From Psychrobium sp. MM17-31 (GTDB taxonomy: Bacteria; Pseudomonadota; Gammaproteobacteria; Enterobacterales; Psychrobiaceae), in NCBI RefSeq assembly GCF_022347785.1, contig NZ_JAKRGA010000003.1, forward strand, positions 496,001-560,000: a stretch of 64,000 bases of DNA, in the 5' to 3' direction. This document shows positions 28,305 through 36,382 of this stretch, one piece after another. The notes beneath the pieces are model-generated. The model had not been told where the DNA came from, ran no database searches, and saw only the letters and a program-made list of their open reading frames with translations. Position 1 is the first letter of the stretch; the number at the start of each line of letters is the position of its first letter. The position numbers and the translations under genes were made by a program.

Positions 28305-30977
28305 TTAAAATTTGTAACTCAACTGGATGCTGTACTTAGAACCCGGCTCTTTGGCGTATACCTCGATGCCTTGTTGTTCGTAAGTTGTTTGCTCATCGAG
28401 TAGGTTTTTCGCTTTAAACGAAATAGACATATCCTCAACTGGATAATACTTGTAAGTAAAATCCAAACTGTGGAATGGCTGTTCGTAAACGTCATCTAAG
28501 CCGCCACGACCACCGTAAGCGACGCGGTCGCCAAACACGTTGTATACCAAGGTTGCGTTATGAGCTTCGTCTTTTGAATCGAAACTAATTTGGAAGTTAG
28601 TTACCCATTCAGAATGTCCAGTCATACGGCGCTTGGTATTAGTTGGGTCGATTTCGCCACTTTGTGCAATTTCAATTTCCGAATCACTTAGCGTCACGTT
28701 GGCGGCAATAAAGAATTGCTGCCAAATACTTTTCGCATCACCTAAAAACGCTAGGCCTTGTAGTGCTTCAGCTTCAATACCATAAATAAAGCCAGAGTTA
28801 GCGTTATAGAACTTAAGCTGACGCCCTGCTTCACTGATCCGTTGGATTGGCTCGATTGGCGCATCGATGTCTTTATAGAACGCACCGATTGAGTAGTTAT
28901 CACCTGTTTCGCTGTAATATTCCCAGCGCGCATCTAGGTTGTAAATTGCCGAACTCTTAAGCTCTGGATTACCAAAGAAGTCAAAACCTGTCACCGGATC
29001 TTGGAAGCGAACTGGCGATACTTCACGTAAATCTGGACGCACCATAGTTTTACTCAGTGCAACACGCCATTGGCTTAAATCGTCTTCTTTGTATGTCATA
29101 GAAAGCGATGGGAAGAAACCGTCTTCCTGCACGATGTAATCGCTAATTTCATAACGACCGCCTTCATCTGAGATATTACCATCTGGCTCAAGTGGCAATG
29201 TCACGCGGCGGAAATCTTCATAACGCAGGCCAGCGTAGAAAATTAGCTCGTCGTCAAAATCAAGCTCAGCAGAGATATAAACTGCATCGTTTTGCTCAGC
29301 GGCGATGTAATCTTCGGTGTCAGTTGACGCATCTTTTAGTTCAACATCTAGCACGTTGCTATTAATGTTCTCATCACTAAAGATGTCACTAAATTCCTTG
29401 CTTAAAATGTCACCATTGGCATCAGTCGGACGCAGACCAACATCTAAACCAAGACGCGTGGCGTAACTCGTACGGGAGCGCTCGACAAATTGATAACCCG
29501 CTTTAAACGTAACAACTGTCGTATCAAATGCCACTGGTAAACCAAGATCAAAACCGAAGTTTTCCATGTCGTCATCAAGCTGACTGTAGACATATTTCGG
29601 CGCATCTTGGGTATTAAGATGACGGCTAGTGATGGCATTCGCATCGTCAAGTACCACGTTGTAAGTGTAAGAAAGTTCACTTGGTGCGCGGCGCGATGAT
29701 TTCGAGTCGCTGTATTGCCACTTTAACTCTAGCTCCCACCAATCTTCGAAATAGTGAGTCCCTTTTAGCTGATTACTAAGTAGTGTACGCTGCTGAAAAT
29801 CAATGTCGTAAACTTGCAGCGCATTAGGCTCGCCCAAGGTATCGATAGTTTCTTCGATTGCTACAGATACATCGTCTGAACTATCGCTTAGGTAAGTGGT
29901 AAAACTCTCAATCTTGTGGTTGTCATCAAGCTCAAAGCCCATGTTAAACATGGCTGAGAATTTAACCTTAGTATCAGTGCCTTTTACGCGCTTGTCGTTT
30001 TCGACTTGCGTTTGGTTGGCATCACCATCAAGCTCGATGTCTGTTTTTTCATAATTGCTTTGCTCATTTTTATAAGCAAATGCCGCCACGACACCTAATA
30101 AACCTTCGTCACCGATATCCCAGTTAGTACCAAAAGCAAGATTGCCATTTAATGGCTGGTCGGTGCTTTCAGTCGTCACATTCATATCGCGATGTAAATC
30201 AAGCGCAAGATCTCGGTTAAGCTTTGCAGCATCGGCAAAGTTAATGCTGCCGTTACTGCCTGTAATGATATCAATTGGGCTTAAACCGCCATATTGATTT
30301 GTGGTATTGGTAATAGCGCTGGCTAGTGCGCGCGTGCCATCGTCTTTACCTTTCCATTCATCACCGCCACCGTTATAACTAAAGGCATCGTTGCTATCGT
30401 TGGTGTTAAATGACGTACCAATTGACAGTTTCACAAAAGGCTCTACTGGCGTTGATAAGGTGCGAATATCTACATGACCGCCACCAAAAGCGGCAGGTCT
30501 GTCTGCTGACGCACTTTTTTGTACCGATAACGATTCAATAATTGATGCTGGGAACATATCCAGCGGCACAACGTTACGGGTTGGATCTGGCGATGGCACT
30601 ACAGCGCTATTTAGCGAGGTGCTTGAGTAACGCTCACCTAAACCGCGTACGTAAATAAACTTGCCGTCTTTAAGCGTTAAACCTGTAACACGGCGTAGCG
30701 CTGCCGCAGCACTTGAGTCGCCCGTGCGTGATAATTGTTCTAGACCTAAAATATCCCCTACTTGCACTTGCTCGCGGCGCTCTTCCGTCGCAGCAGAAGC
30801 CGAAGTACGTAAACGTCCGGTAATTTGAATGCGCTCTACTGGGAAATATTCAGGGTCTTTTTCTTTTTGAGTGTTCGCCGTATTAACAGTGTTAGCGCTA
30901 GCAACGCCGCTGAGTAACACTGCACTAGCCACAGCTAAGCTAAGTTTGTTTAATGTAAATAATGGCGTGGTTTTCAT
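28305..30977 (-). CDS. TonB-dependent receptor, partner of the duplicated lipoprotein
   Basis: An 890-residue outer-membrane receptor. Signal peptide ends near VASA (residue 28); the plug domain (about 60-175) has SAAAALRRVTGLTL, the conserved YVRGLGERYSS block and the DMFPASIIESLSVQKSASADRPAAFGGG segment; the barrel ends in YSIQLSYKF with the terminal Phe needed for BAM recognition. An AAGG sequence precedes the ATG. It follows the large lipoprotein gene on the same strand, 115 bases apart and separated by two hairpins, so it probably belongs to the same PhoB-controlled unit. Receptor-plus-surface-lipoprotein pairs often import a large ligand; this ligand is unknown. Confidence 0.9.
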   Translation of the reverse strand: MKTTPLFTLNKLSLAVASAVLLSGVASANTVNTANTQKEKDPEYFPVERIQITGRLRTSASAATEERREQVQVGDILGLEQLSRTGDSSAAAALRRVTGLTLKDGKFIYVRGLGERYSSTSLNSAVVPSPDPTRNVVPLDMFPASIIESLSVQKSASADRPAAFGGGHVDIRTLSTPVEPFVKLSIGTSFNTNDSNDAFSYNGGGDEWKGKDDGTRALASAITNTTNQYGGLSPIDIITGSNGSINFADAAKLNRDLALDLHRDMNVTTESTDQPLNGNLAFGTNWDIGDEGLLGVVAAFAYKNEQSNYEKTDIELDGDANQTQVENDKRVKGTDTKVKFSAMFNMGFELDDNHKIESFTTYLSDSSDDVSVAIEETIDTLGEPNALQVYDIDFQQRTLLSNQLKGTHYFEDWWELELKWQYSDSKSSRRAPSELSYTYNVVLDDANAITSRHLNTQDAPKYVYSQLDDDMENFGFDLGLPVAFDTTVVTFKAGYQFVERSRTSYATRLGLDVGLRPTDANGDILSKEFSDIFSDENINSNVLDVELKDASTDTEDYIAAEQNDAVYISAELDFDDELIFYAGLRYEDFRRVTLPLEPDGNISDEGGRYEISDYIVQEDGFFPSLSMTYKEDDLSQWRVALSKTMVRPDLREVSPVRFQDPVTGFDFFGNPELKSSAIYNLDARWEYYSETGDNYSIGAFYKDIDAPIEPIQRISEAGRQLKFYNANSGFIYGIEAEALQGLAFLGDAKSIWQQFFIAANVTLSDSEIEIAQSGEIDPTNTKRRMTGHSEWVTNFQISFDSKDEAHNATLVYNVFGDRVAYGGRGGLDDVYEQPFHSLDFTYKYYPVEDMSISFKAKNLLDEQTTYEQQGIEVYAKEPGSKYSIQLSYKF

Positions 30978-31030
30978 ACCTTGGTGTCCTGTCTTGAAAA
31001 CACATTGAAAATAGAAATCGATTCAACAAA

Positions 31031-31081
31031 GCCGTGGCTAGCACGGCATTGAAACGCCTTAGCACCGTGTAGGTGCTAAGG
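31031..31081 (-). other. Tandem intercistronic hairpins between lipoprotein and receptor genes
   Basis: In transcript order, the perfect 10-bp stem CCTTAGCACC/GGTGCTAAGG (31081-31057) is followed by GCCGTG/CACGGC (31047-31031). Neither has a long U tract. They may be a partial terminator or an RNA-stability element that sets the lipoprotein to receptor ratio. Confidence 0.7.
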
Positions 31082-31092
31082 GCTTGGTTGGA

Positions 31093-33936
31093 TTACTGAG
31101 CGATGAAAACCCAGCCTTTAGTCCAGTCATTGGTTGCATCGAATGCACCGATGAAATCAGTTGAGATAAAGAAGCTATCTACCGTGCTCATGTCTTTACC
31201 TTTACCAAGTAACACAGTGTCACCCGCTGCTGGCATACCGTTTGTTAGATTTACTGCTGCTGCCGCGTTGCCCGCTTGACCTTCAAACCATGTTTGAACG
31301 TTAACCGCATCTGTTGTCGCTGCATTTTCAGAGCTGTATTTGAATGGTTCGTTACAATCAATCACTGAGTGCTCGATAGTTAATTCGCCGTCGTTAACGT
31401 TAGTAACTAAGTCAGCGTAAGTACCGTCTAGCTCTAAACACTCACCCGATTCAGTCGCTGACGTATCGCCTTTACGACCTTGCACTAAGATGTTGTTAAG
31501 TGATGCAGCTGTAGCAACGCGAAGTAAGATACCTTCACCTTTGTCGCCGCTTGCGTTTTCAACATCAACACCAGGTAGGATGGTTACGTTAGAAATCACT
31601 GGCTTAGATACTGGCGTGTCACCGTCACCTTTGTGGCTATCGCCTTCGAAACCGCGATTTGCGCTGCCGTCTTCATGCGTGATGTAAACGAATTGTGCCT
31701 TACCTGTCCAACCGTTAGTCCAGTCTAGGCTGTCATCGAAGTTGTCTGATAGGTAAACATATTTCAGGTTTACAGCGCCGCCCCAGAACTCAACACCGTC
31801 ATCGCCATTAGCGTGAACTTGAATGTGGTCAACTTGTGTGCCGCTTCCTACTGCTGCAAACGAAATACCGTTCATTTCTTGTGTATCATTCACTTTAAAG
31901 CCAGCGTATTTCACAACCACATAACTCAATTGACCGCTGTTATCCGTGTTGTCGTTACCGCCGTATTTGTGGTCCCCTACTTCAAATGACACATCACAGT
32001 TAGTGTGATCATCACATTTGTTCGTTAAACCATTACCCAGTAGTACTAAACCGCCCCACTGACCACGCTCACCAGATGCGCCGTTAATCACGTCTTGTTG
32101 TGATGTCATGGTAATTGGGTGCTCTTGGGTACCCATCGCCATGATTTTTGAGCCACGGCTTACCGCAATGTAACTCTCATCAGTTGCAAATAATTGCGTA
32201 CCCGCTTGAATAGATAACGTTGCAGAGTTGATGTTATCGCCACCAACAATCACCGCACCGCCGTCAATTTTGTACATCACGTTTTTACCCGCTAATAGCG
32301 TTGTGTTAGATGTGATGTTGCCAGAGACGCTACATACAAGGTTTACGTTGCTGTCTTTGTAGATACCCGCTGTTACAGCCTCGCTCGTAGTGCCTACCGG
32401 ACAAGATGTTAATGTTGGTAATTCAGCTGGCGCAGGAGCCGTGCTAACCGCCGTCGTCCAGCCTGTTGTCCAATCGTTAGTGCCGTCGAATGCACCGATG
32501 TAGTCAGCATCTTTTAAGCGCGCATCTTCAGCGGCTAGGTCGTTATTTCCGCCTGTTAGCGCGATAGAGCTCGCGTTTGGCATGTAACCGTTTAGATCTG
32601 ATGCGCCAACTAGGTTGCCGTCTTGACCTTCATACCAATCTTTAACATCAAGGCTTAAAGTGCGGCCTTTTTCTGCGTCAACTTTGGCATCTTTAAACGG
32701 CTCAACACAATCGATTAAGCTGTTTTCAATCGTTAGGTTGCCATCATTTACACTAGTTACCGTGTTGTCGTCGTTAACTTCTAAACACTCGCCAGACGCT
32801 GCGCCGCCTTTGATTAGTGTATTGAAGATGTGTGCACCTGTACCTTTGCGAAGTAAGATACCTTCGGCATCATCACCACCGCTGTTGGTGCCATCGGCAA
32901 CTTCAATAGTTACGTTAGCAATTGCCGGCATAGATTGTGGTGTTGCTGACGCATCACTATTGCTATCTGCTTCAATACCGCGGTTTGAACCATTATCCGC
33001 TTGGCGAATGTAAACGTGCTGCGCGCTACCTTGCCAGCCGTTAGTCCAATCTAGACTGTCGTCGAAGTTTTCAGTAAGCACCACATTTGATACTGATACG
33101 TTACCGCCCCAGAACTCGATGCCGTCATCGTTGTTCATGTGAACTTGTAAGTGGTCAACTGTGGTACCAGAACCAACACCGCCGAAGCTCACGCCGTTCA
33201 TTTCTTGGGTGTCATTGATTTTGAAACCGCCAAACTCAACGCGAACATATTTTAATGTACCTGAGCTATCTTCTTTGTCGTTACCGCCGTAGTTGTGATT
33301 ACCTACTTCAAAAGCTGCATCACATGCTGCTAAATCAGGACAAGTATTTACTGGCGCGTTACCAAGTAATACTAAACCGCCCCATTGACCACCAGCGCCA
33401 GCTTGACCTAGTGCGCTTTCTTTTGATGTGAAGACGATTGGATTTGCTTGAGTACCCTGAGCGTTAATCTCTGAGCTACGGCTTACTACTAAGTAAGAGC
33501 CATCGGCGCCAACTACTTTGGTACCTGCGCGAACTTCAAGCGTGACTGAATTTTCTTTGTCGCCACCCGCAACAACTGCGCCTTCAAGTTCCCAGACAAC
33601 ATCGTTACCTAGAACGATAGTTGAGCCATTTTGGCCACCGGTGTCGCCTGTACCAATTGTTGAATCGCCAGTTGCTGGTGCTAGTGTACCTTTAAGCGTC
33701 CACACTTCTTTGCCATCAATTGAGATGCTGGTATTGCGAGTTGCAAAACCGCTATATGCGAGCTGTTGTGCAGATTGCGTTGGCGTTGGTGTAGGAGTTG
33801 TTGGGGTTGGTGCAGGTGTTGTCGTTTGATCTTTGGTATCTATATTAATATCACCACCACAACCAGCAAGTGCAAGCGCCGTTGCTAAAGCGCCTAACTT
33901 AAACATTCTTTTAATTTGGACAGTTTGAATTTGCAT
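31093..33936 (-). CDS. Large lipoprotein with two tandem beta-helix-like repeats
   Basis: A 947-residue protein. A lipoprotein signal ends at Cys26 (LALAGC), followed by a Thr/Pro linker, then two copies of a roughly 440-residue unit (about 55-495 and 505-945). Each copy contains matching blocks such as GGQWGGLVLLGN, NDTQEMNGVSF, DDGIEFWGG, NFDDSLDWTNGW, and IGAFDxTNDW near its end. Short repeated beta strands with Asn/Asp ladders suggest a right-handed parallel beta helix. Paired cysteines recur in both halves. The function is unknown; a surface-exposed ligand-binding or hydrolytic partner of the downstream TonB receptor is inferred. The ATG at 33936 has GGAG six bases upstream. A GTG at 33981 is rejected. 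The promoter contains a Pho box. Confidence 0.85.
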   Translation of the reverse strand: MQIQTVQIKRMFKLGALATALALAGCGGDINIDTKDQTTTPAPTPTTPTPTPTQSAQQLAYSGFATRNTSISIDGKEVWTLKGTLAPATGDSTIGTGDTGGQNGSTIVLGNDVVWELEGAVVAGGDKENSVTLEVRAGTKVVGADGSYLVVSRSSEINAQGTQANPIVFTSKESALGQAGAGGQWGGLVLLGNAPVNTCPDLAACDAAFEVGNHNYGGNDKEDSSGTLKYVRVEFGGFKINDTQEMNGVSFGGVGSGTTVDHLQVHMNNDDGIEFWGGNVSVSNVVLTENFDDSLDWTNGWQGSAQHVYIRQADNGSNRGIEADSNSDASATPQSMPAIANVTIEVADGTNSGGDDAEGILLRKGTGAHIFNTLIKGGAASGECLEVNDDNTVTSVNDGNLTIENSLIDCVEPFKDAKVDAEKGRTLSLDVKDWYEGQDGNLVGASDLNGYMPNASSIALTGGNNDLAAEDARLKDADYIGAFDGTNDWTTGWTTAVSTAPAPAELPTLTSCPVGTTSEAVTAGIYKDSNVNLVCSVSGNITSNTTLLAGKNVMYKIDGGAVIVGGDNINSATLSIQAGTQLFATDESYIAVSRGSKIMAMGTQEHPITMTSQQDVINGASGERGQWGGLVLLGNGLTNKCDDHTNCDVSFEVGDHKYGGNDNTDNSGQLSYVVVKYAGFKVNDTQEMNGISFAAVGSGTQVDHIQVHANGDDGVEFWGGAVNLKYVYLSDNFDDSLDWTNGWTGKAQFVYITHEDGSANRGFEGDSHKGDGDTPVSKPVISNVTILPGVDVENASGDKGEGILLRVATAASLNNILVQGRKGDTSATESGECLELDGTYADLVTNVNDGELTIEHSVIDCNEPFKYSSENAATTDAVNVQTWFEGQAGNAAAAVNLTNGMPAAGDTVLLGKGKDMSTVDSFFISTDFIGAFDATNDWTKGWVFIAQ

Positions 33937-34044
33937 TGTCTTCTCCGAGGACGAATATAAGTAGTTCGAATTAAGTTGCACAGGAATCTAATGCGCAAAG
34001 ATGACAGTAAGAAGACACAAAATTTTCAGTAATATGTGGTTTTT

Positions 34045-34062
34045 ATGACGCCAATATGACAG
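34045..34062 (-). promoter_or_regulatory. Pho box for the large lipoprotein/receptor operon
   Basis: Minus strand CTGTCAT-ATTG-GCGTCAT: two PhoB heptamers in 11-base phase (first 7/7, second 5/7). A -10-like TATTAC follows 10 bases downstream, the spacing of classical PhoB promoters in which the box replaces the -35. The lipoprotein start is about 110 bases away. Confidence 0.75.
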
Positions 34063-34122
34063 GCACGGCAGGCTTCACTTTGCGGATATATTCGACAAAT
34101 TTGCTCGTGAAGATTTTTTGAA

Positions 34123-34140
34123 TTGTCATCATATTGTCAT
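34123..34140 (+). promoter_or_regulatory. Pho box for the small divergent lipoprotein
   Basis: Plus strand TTGTCAT-CATA-TTGTCAT: two identical heptamers, each 6/7 to CTGTCAT, in 11-base phase, with a -10-like GATAAA about 11 bases downstream (34152-34157). It points toward the TTG start at 34246. With the minus-strand box 60 bases away it makes a divergent pair. Confidence 0.8.
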
Positions 34141-34245
34141 GAAGTTTTCGCGATAAATCCCTGAACTTTTAGGCATAAGCAATTGTCACATAGCGGTATT
34201 TTTTCAATAAGAAACCACTTATTCAGTCTCGAAAAGGAGTATCCT

Positions 34246-34530
34246 TTGTACAAAGCACTATCAATTTTATCACTCGTTCTCTTATTACCCGCCTGTGAAA
34301 TGACACAGCCTGAGCCGTATCAAAAAGACAGAAAGCCAGAGCACCGTACTGAATATAACGGCGCAGAAGGATTAGCACAGGCGCAAAAGGACAAAGTTTA
34401 TTTAATGAACAAAGAACTAGCGGATAAATGTGAACAAGCCAGAACGGCGCTGATCGTGGCACAAGAGAATAACGACACTGCAGATATCAAGCGTCAAAAC
34501 AGTATTATTAAAGATACCTGCGTTAATTAA
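34246..34530 (+). CDS. Small lipoprotein, divergent partner of the Pho module
   Basis: A 94-residue protein read from a TTG start at 34246, chosen because AAGGAG sits six bases upstream and the frame then opens directly with a lipoprotein signal (YKALSILSLVLLLPAC, Cys17). The mature part is short, charged and probably helical (AEGLAQAQKDKVYLMNKELADKCEQ), with two further cysteines. No function is recognised. It is transcribed away from the large lipoprotein from its own Pho box and ends in a strong terminator shared with the alkaline phosphatase gene. A longer reading from 34183 lacks a ribosome-binding site and would mask the signal peptide. Confidence 0.75.
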   Translation: MYKALSILSLVLLLPACEMTQPEPYQKDRKPEHRTEYNGAEGLAQAQKDKVYLMNKELADKCEQARTALIVAQENNDTADIKRQNSIIKDTCVN

Positions 34531-34536
34531 TACACT

Positions 34537-34572
34537 AGCTAAAATGCCGAACAACAGTTCGGCATTTTAGCT
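34537..34572. terminator. Bidirectional terminator (16-bp perfect stem)
   Basis: AGCTAAAATGCCGAAC pairs perfectly with its complement around loop AACA. It lies between the convergent small lipoprotein and alkaline phosphatase stop codons and serves both. Confidence 0.93.
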
Positions 34573-34582
34573 TCTATTGCAA

Positions 34583-36163
34583 TTAGCGGGATGTAGAAAT
34601 TGCAGCATTCATCGCATCAAACACCGTTGTGTTATCAACGTAATTGCCATTCCATTGATAGGGCTTGCCCCACAATTTACGCGCCTTGAGATCAGTGCGA
34701 GTGAACTGCTCAAAATATTCACTACCCGCACCAATCGCCCACAACGGGACTAACTCATTCGTGTGATTACCTGATGCAAATTGATAACCCGGCATATTAC
34801 CTGCGCCATGGTCTTGCACTGCAATAAAGTCATTAAAGGTATCTTGCTGTGGATTAAATCGCGCAGACGCAATAGCAGCTTTACTGCGATCTGCTGCGAC
34901 CCCGCCGCCTTGATGGTTGGTCCATGTTCCCTGTCCCCAAATACCACCACATTCGTGATCAGAGGTAATGATTAACAAGGTATCATCCCAACTCGAATTT
35001 TTCTCTACCCAATCAATCACCGACGCCACCGCTTGATTAAAGGCCATATGCTCTTCAATAAAGCGTGGCATGTCATTGGCGTGCCCCATCCAGTCGACGG
35101 CGCCGCCTTCAATCATTAAGAAGAAGCCACTATCTTTTTGCGCCAACACATTAAGTGCGCCCTGACTCATGGTCGCTAATGTCGGAACATCTTGGTTATA
35201 CGCCATTCCCGACGGTGTATTCGCTGATGATAATCCTTCGCGTGATGCTTGCAGGGTTGAGCCAGAGCGAGCAATACCCACCACACGCAGTGGCAAATGA
35301 TCACCGTTAGCTAATGCCTTAAAACTTGCCTTGTCATCAATATAACGAAAGCCGTTGGCGTTGTTTTGCTGGGTTAAGCTGCGATAGGTTTGTTCACCGC
35401 CGAGATATTTATAACTGCGTTTGTCATCACTCACCAAAGCATCACTGCCGTTATAAAGCGGATGCCCAGCGCCCATTAACACACTTAAATCACTTTGAAC
35501 CATCTCGTTAAAAATATCGGCGTAATTATTACGGCTAGCATTGTGAGCAATGGCCGCCGCTGGCGTAGCATGAGAAATCATCACCGATGTTACGACACCG
35601 GCTGAGCGACCGCTCTCCATCGCTAACTGAGCAATAGTTTTAAACGAGTTCTGACCTGTCCAATCTTTATTAATGCGACCAACAGAGGTTTTGCGACCAC
35701 TCATTAACGCAGTCCCCGCAGCGGCGCTATCTGTGTATGAGGTGTAACTTTTAGCGACAGGATCAAAGTCATTAAGCATCGCATTTTCGAACTTATTCCA
35801 ACGGGTATTTGGGTTATACCCTTGCTCGATAGCACCGGCAGCCAGTGAAACATCAGAGTTTCTCGCCAGAGGTTTACCATCCTTATCAATCAGATTAAGC
35901 GCACTGTGCGATAATCCGTAGACCCTCGGCATAGTGCCATCAGGCCTAACAACTTGATACGCCTGCTTTCCCGCAAGACCTTGATAATAATCAGTTGCCA
36001 GCCAGCCGTTAAAACCGATGCCGTCTGATACCATCAAGATGACATTCTTCGGTGATTTTTTGATTGCTGCGGGTGAGTCAGGTGTTGACTGGAGCGTAGT
36101 ACAAGCGCCGAGCACAATTGCACTCACACAACCAGCTATCGCCAATGATTTACGTAACCTCAT
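34583..36163 (-). CDS. Alkaline phosphatase (PhoA family), lipoprotein
   Basis: A 526-residue exported phosphomonoesterase. A lipoprotein signal ends at Cys21 (LGAC). PhoA-superfamily elements in order are the metal Asp in VSDGIG, nucleophile Ser146 in TDSAAAGTA, the H-A-T-P segment, the EGGAVDWMGH metal cluster, the SDHECGG Asp-His pair and the last His in GNHTNELVPLW. It releases phosphate from organic esters in the periplasm or at the surface. It lies beside the Pho-box module and is convergent with the small lipoprotein, but I find no convincing Pho box in its own 219-base upstream region, which it shares with the radical SAM gene. Confidence 0.93.
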   Translation of the reverse strand: MRLRKSLAIAGCVSAIVLGACTTLQSTPDSPAAIKKSPKNVILMVSDGIGFNGWLATDYYQGLAGKQAYQVVRPDGTMPRVYGLSHSALNLIDKDGKPLARNSDVSLAAGAIEQGYNPNTRWNKFENAMLNDFDPVAKSYTSYTDSAAAGTALMSGRKTSVGRINKDWTGQNSFKTIAQLAMESGRSAGVVTSVMISHATPAAAIAHNASRNNYADIFNEMVQSDLSVLMGAGHPLYNGSDALVSDDKRSYKYLGGEQTYRSLTQQNNANGFRYIDDKASFKALANGDHLPLRVVGIARSGSTLQASREGLSSANTPSGMAYNQDVPTLATMSQGALNVLAQKDSGFFLMIEGGAVDWMGHANDMPRFIEEHMAFNQAVASVIDWVEKNSSWDDTLLIITSDHECGGIWGQGTWTNHQGGGVAADRSKAAIASARFNPQQDTFNDFIAVQDHGAGNMPGYQFASGNHTNELVPLWAIGAGSEYFEQFTRTDLKARKLWGKPYQWNGNYVDNTTVFDAMNAAISTSR

Positions 36164-36382
36164 AGGAGTTTCCTTTACGGTTTAAATAAAGATGCGTATT
36201 TGATGCATCGTCACAAAACCCAATAATGATACATTATAACATTACAGTAAATAGCAATTGTCTTGTATTTTCGAGAGATGTACGGCTTTGTGCGCAAATT
36301 CAAATGACTCCCAGTTTGTTGTCACACAGAACTGCTGTATCATTAGCCGCAGATAAACTCACGAAATTTAACGCCCTAACGC

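Noticed and set aside
34183-34245. Longer N-terminus for the small lipoprotein
   Set aside because: No ribosome-binding site, and it would precede a good lipoprotein signal that starts at the TTG with AAGGAG upstream.
36164-36260. Possible Pho box upstream of the alkaline phosphatase (CTGTAATGTTATAATGTATC-like)
   Set aside because: The second heptamer does not match CTGTCAT and no 11-base repeat phase is kept.
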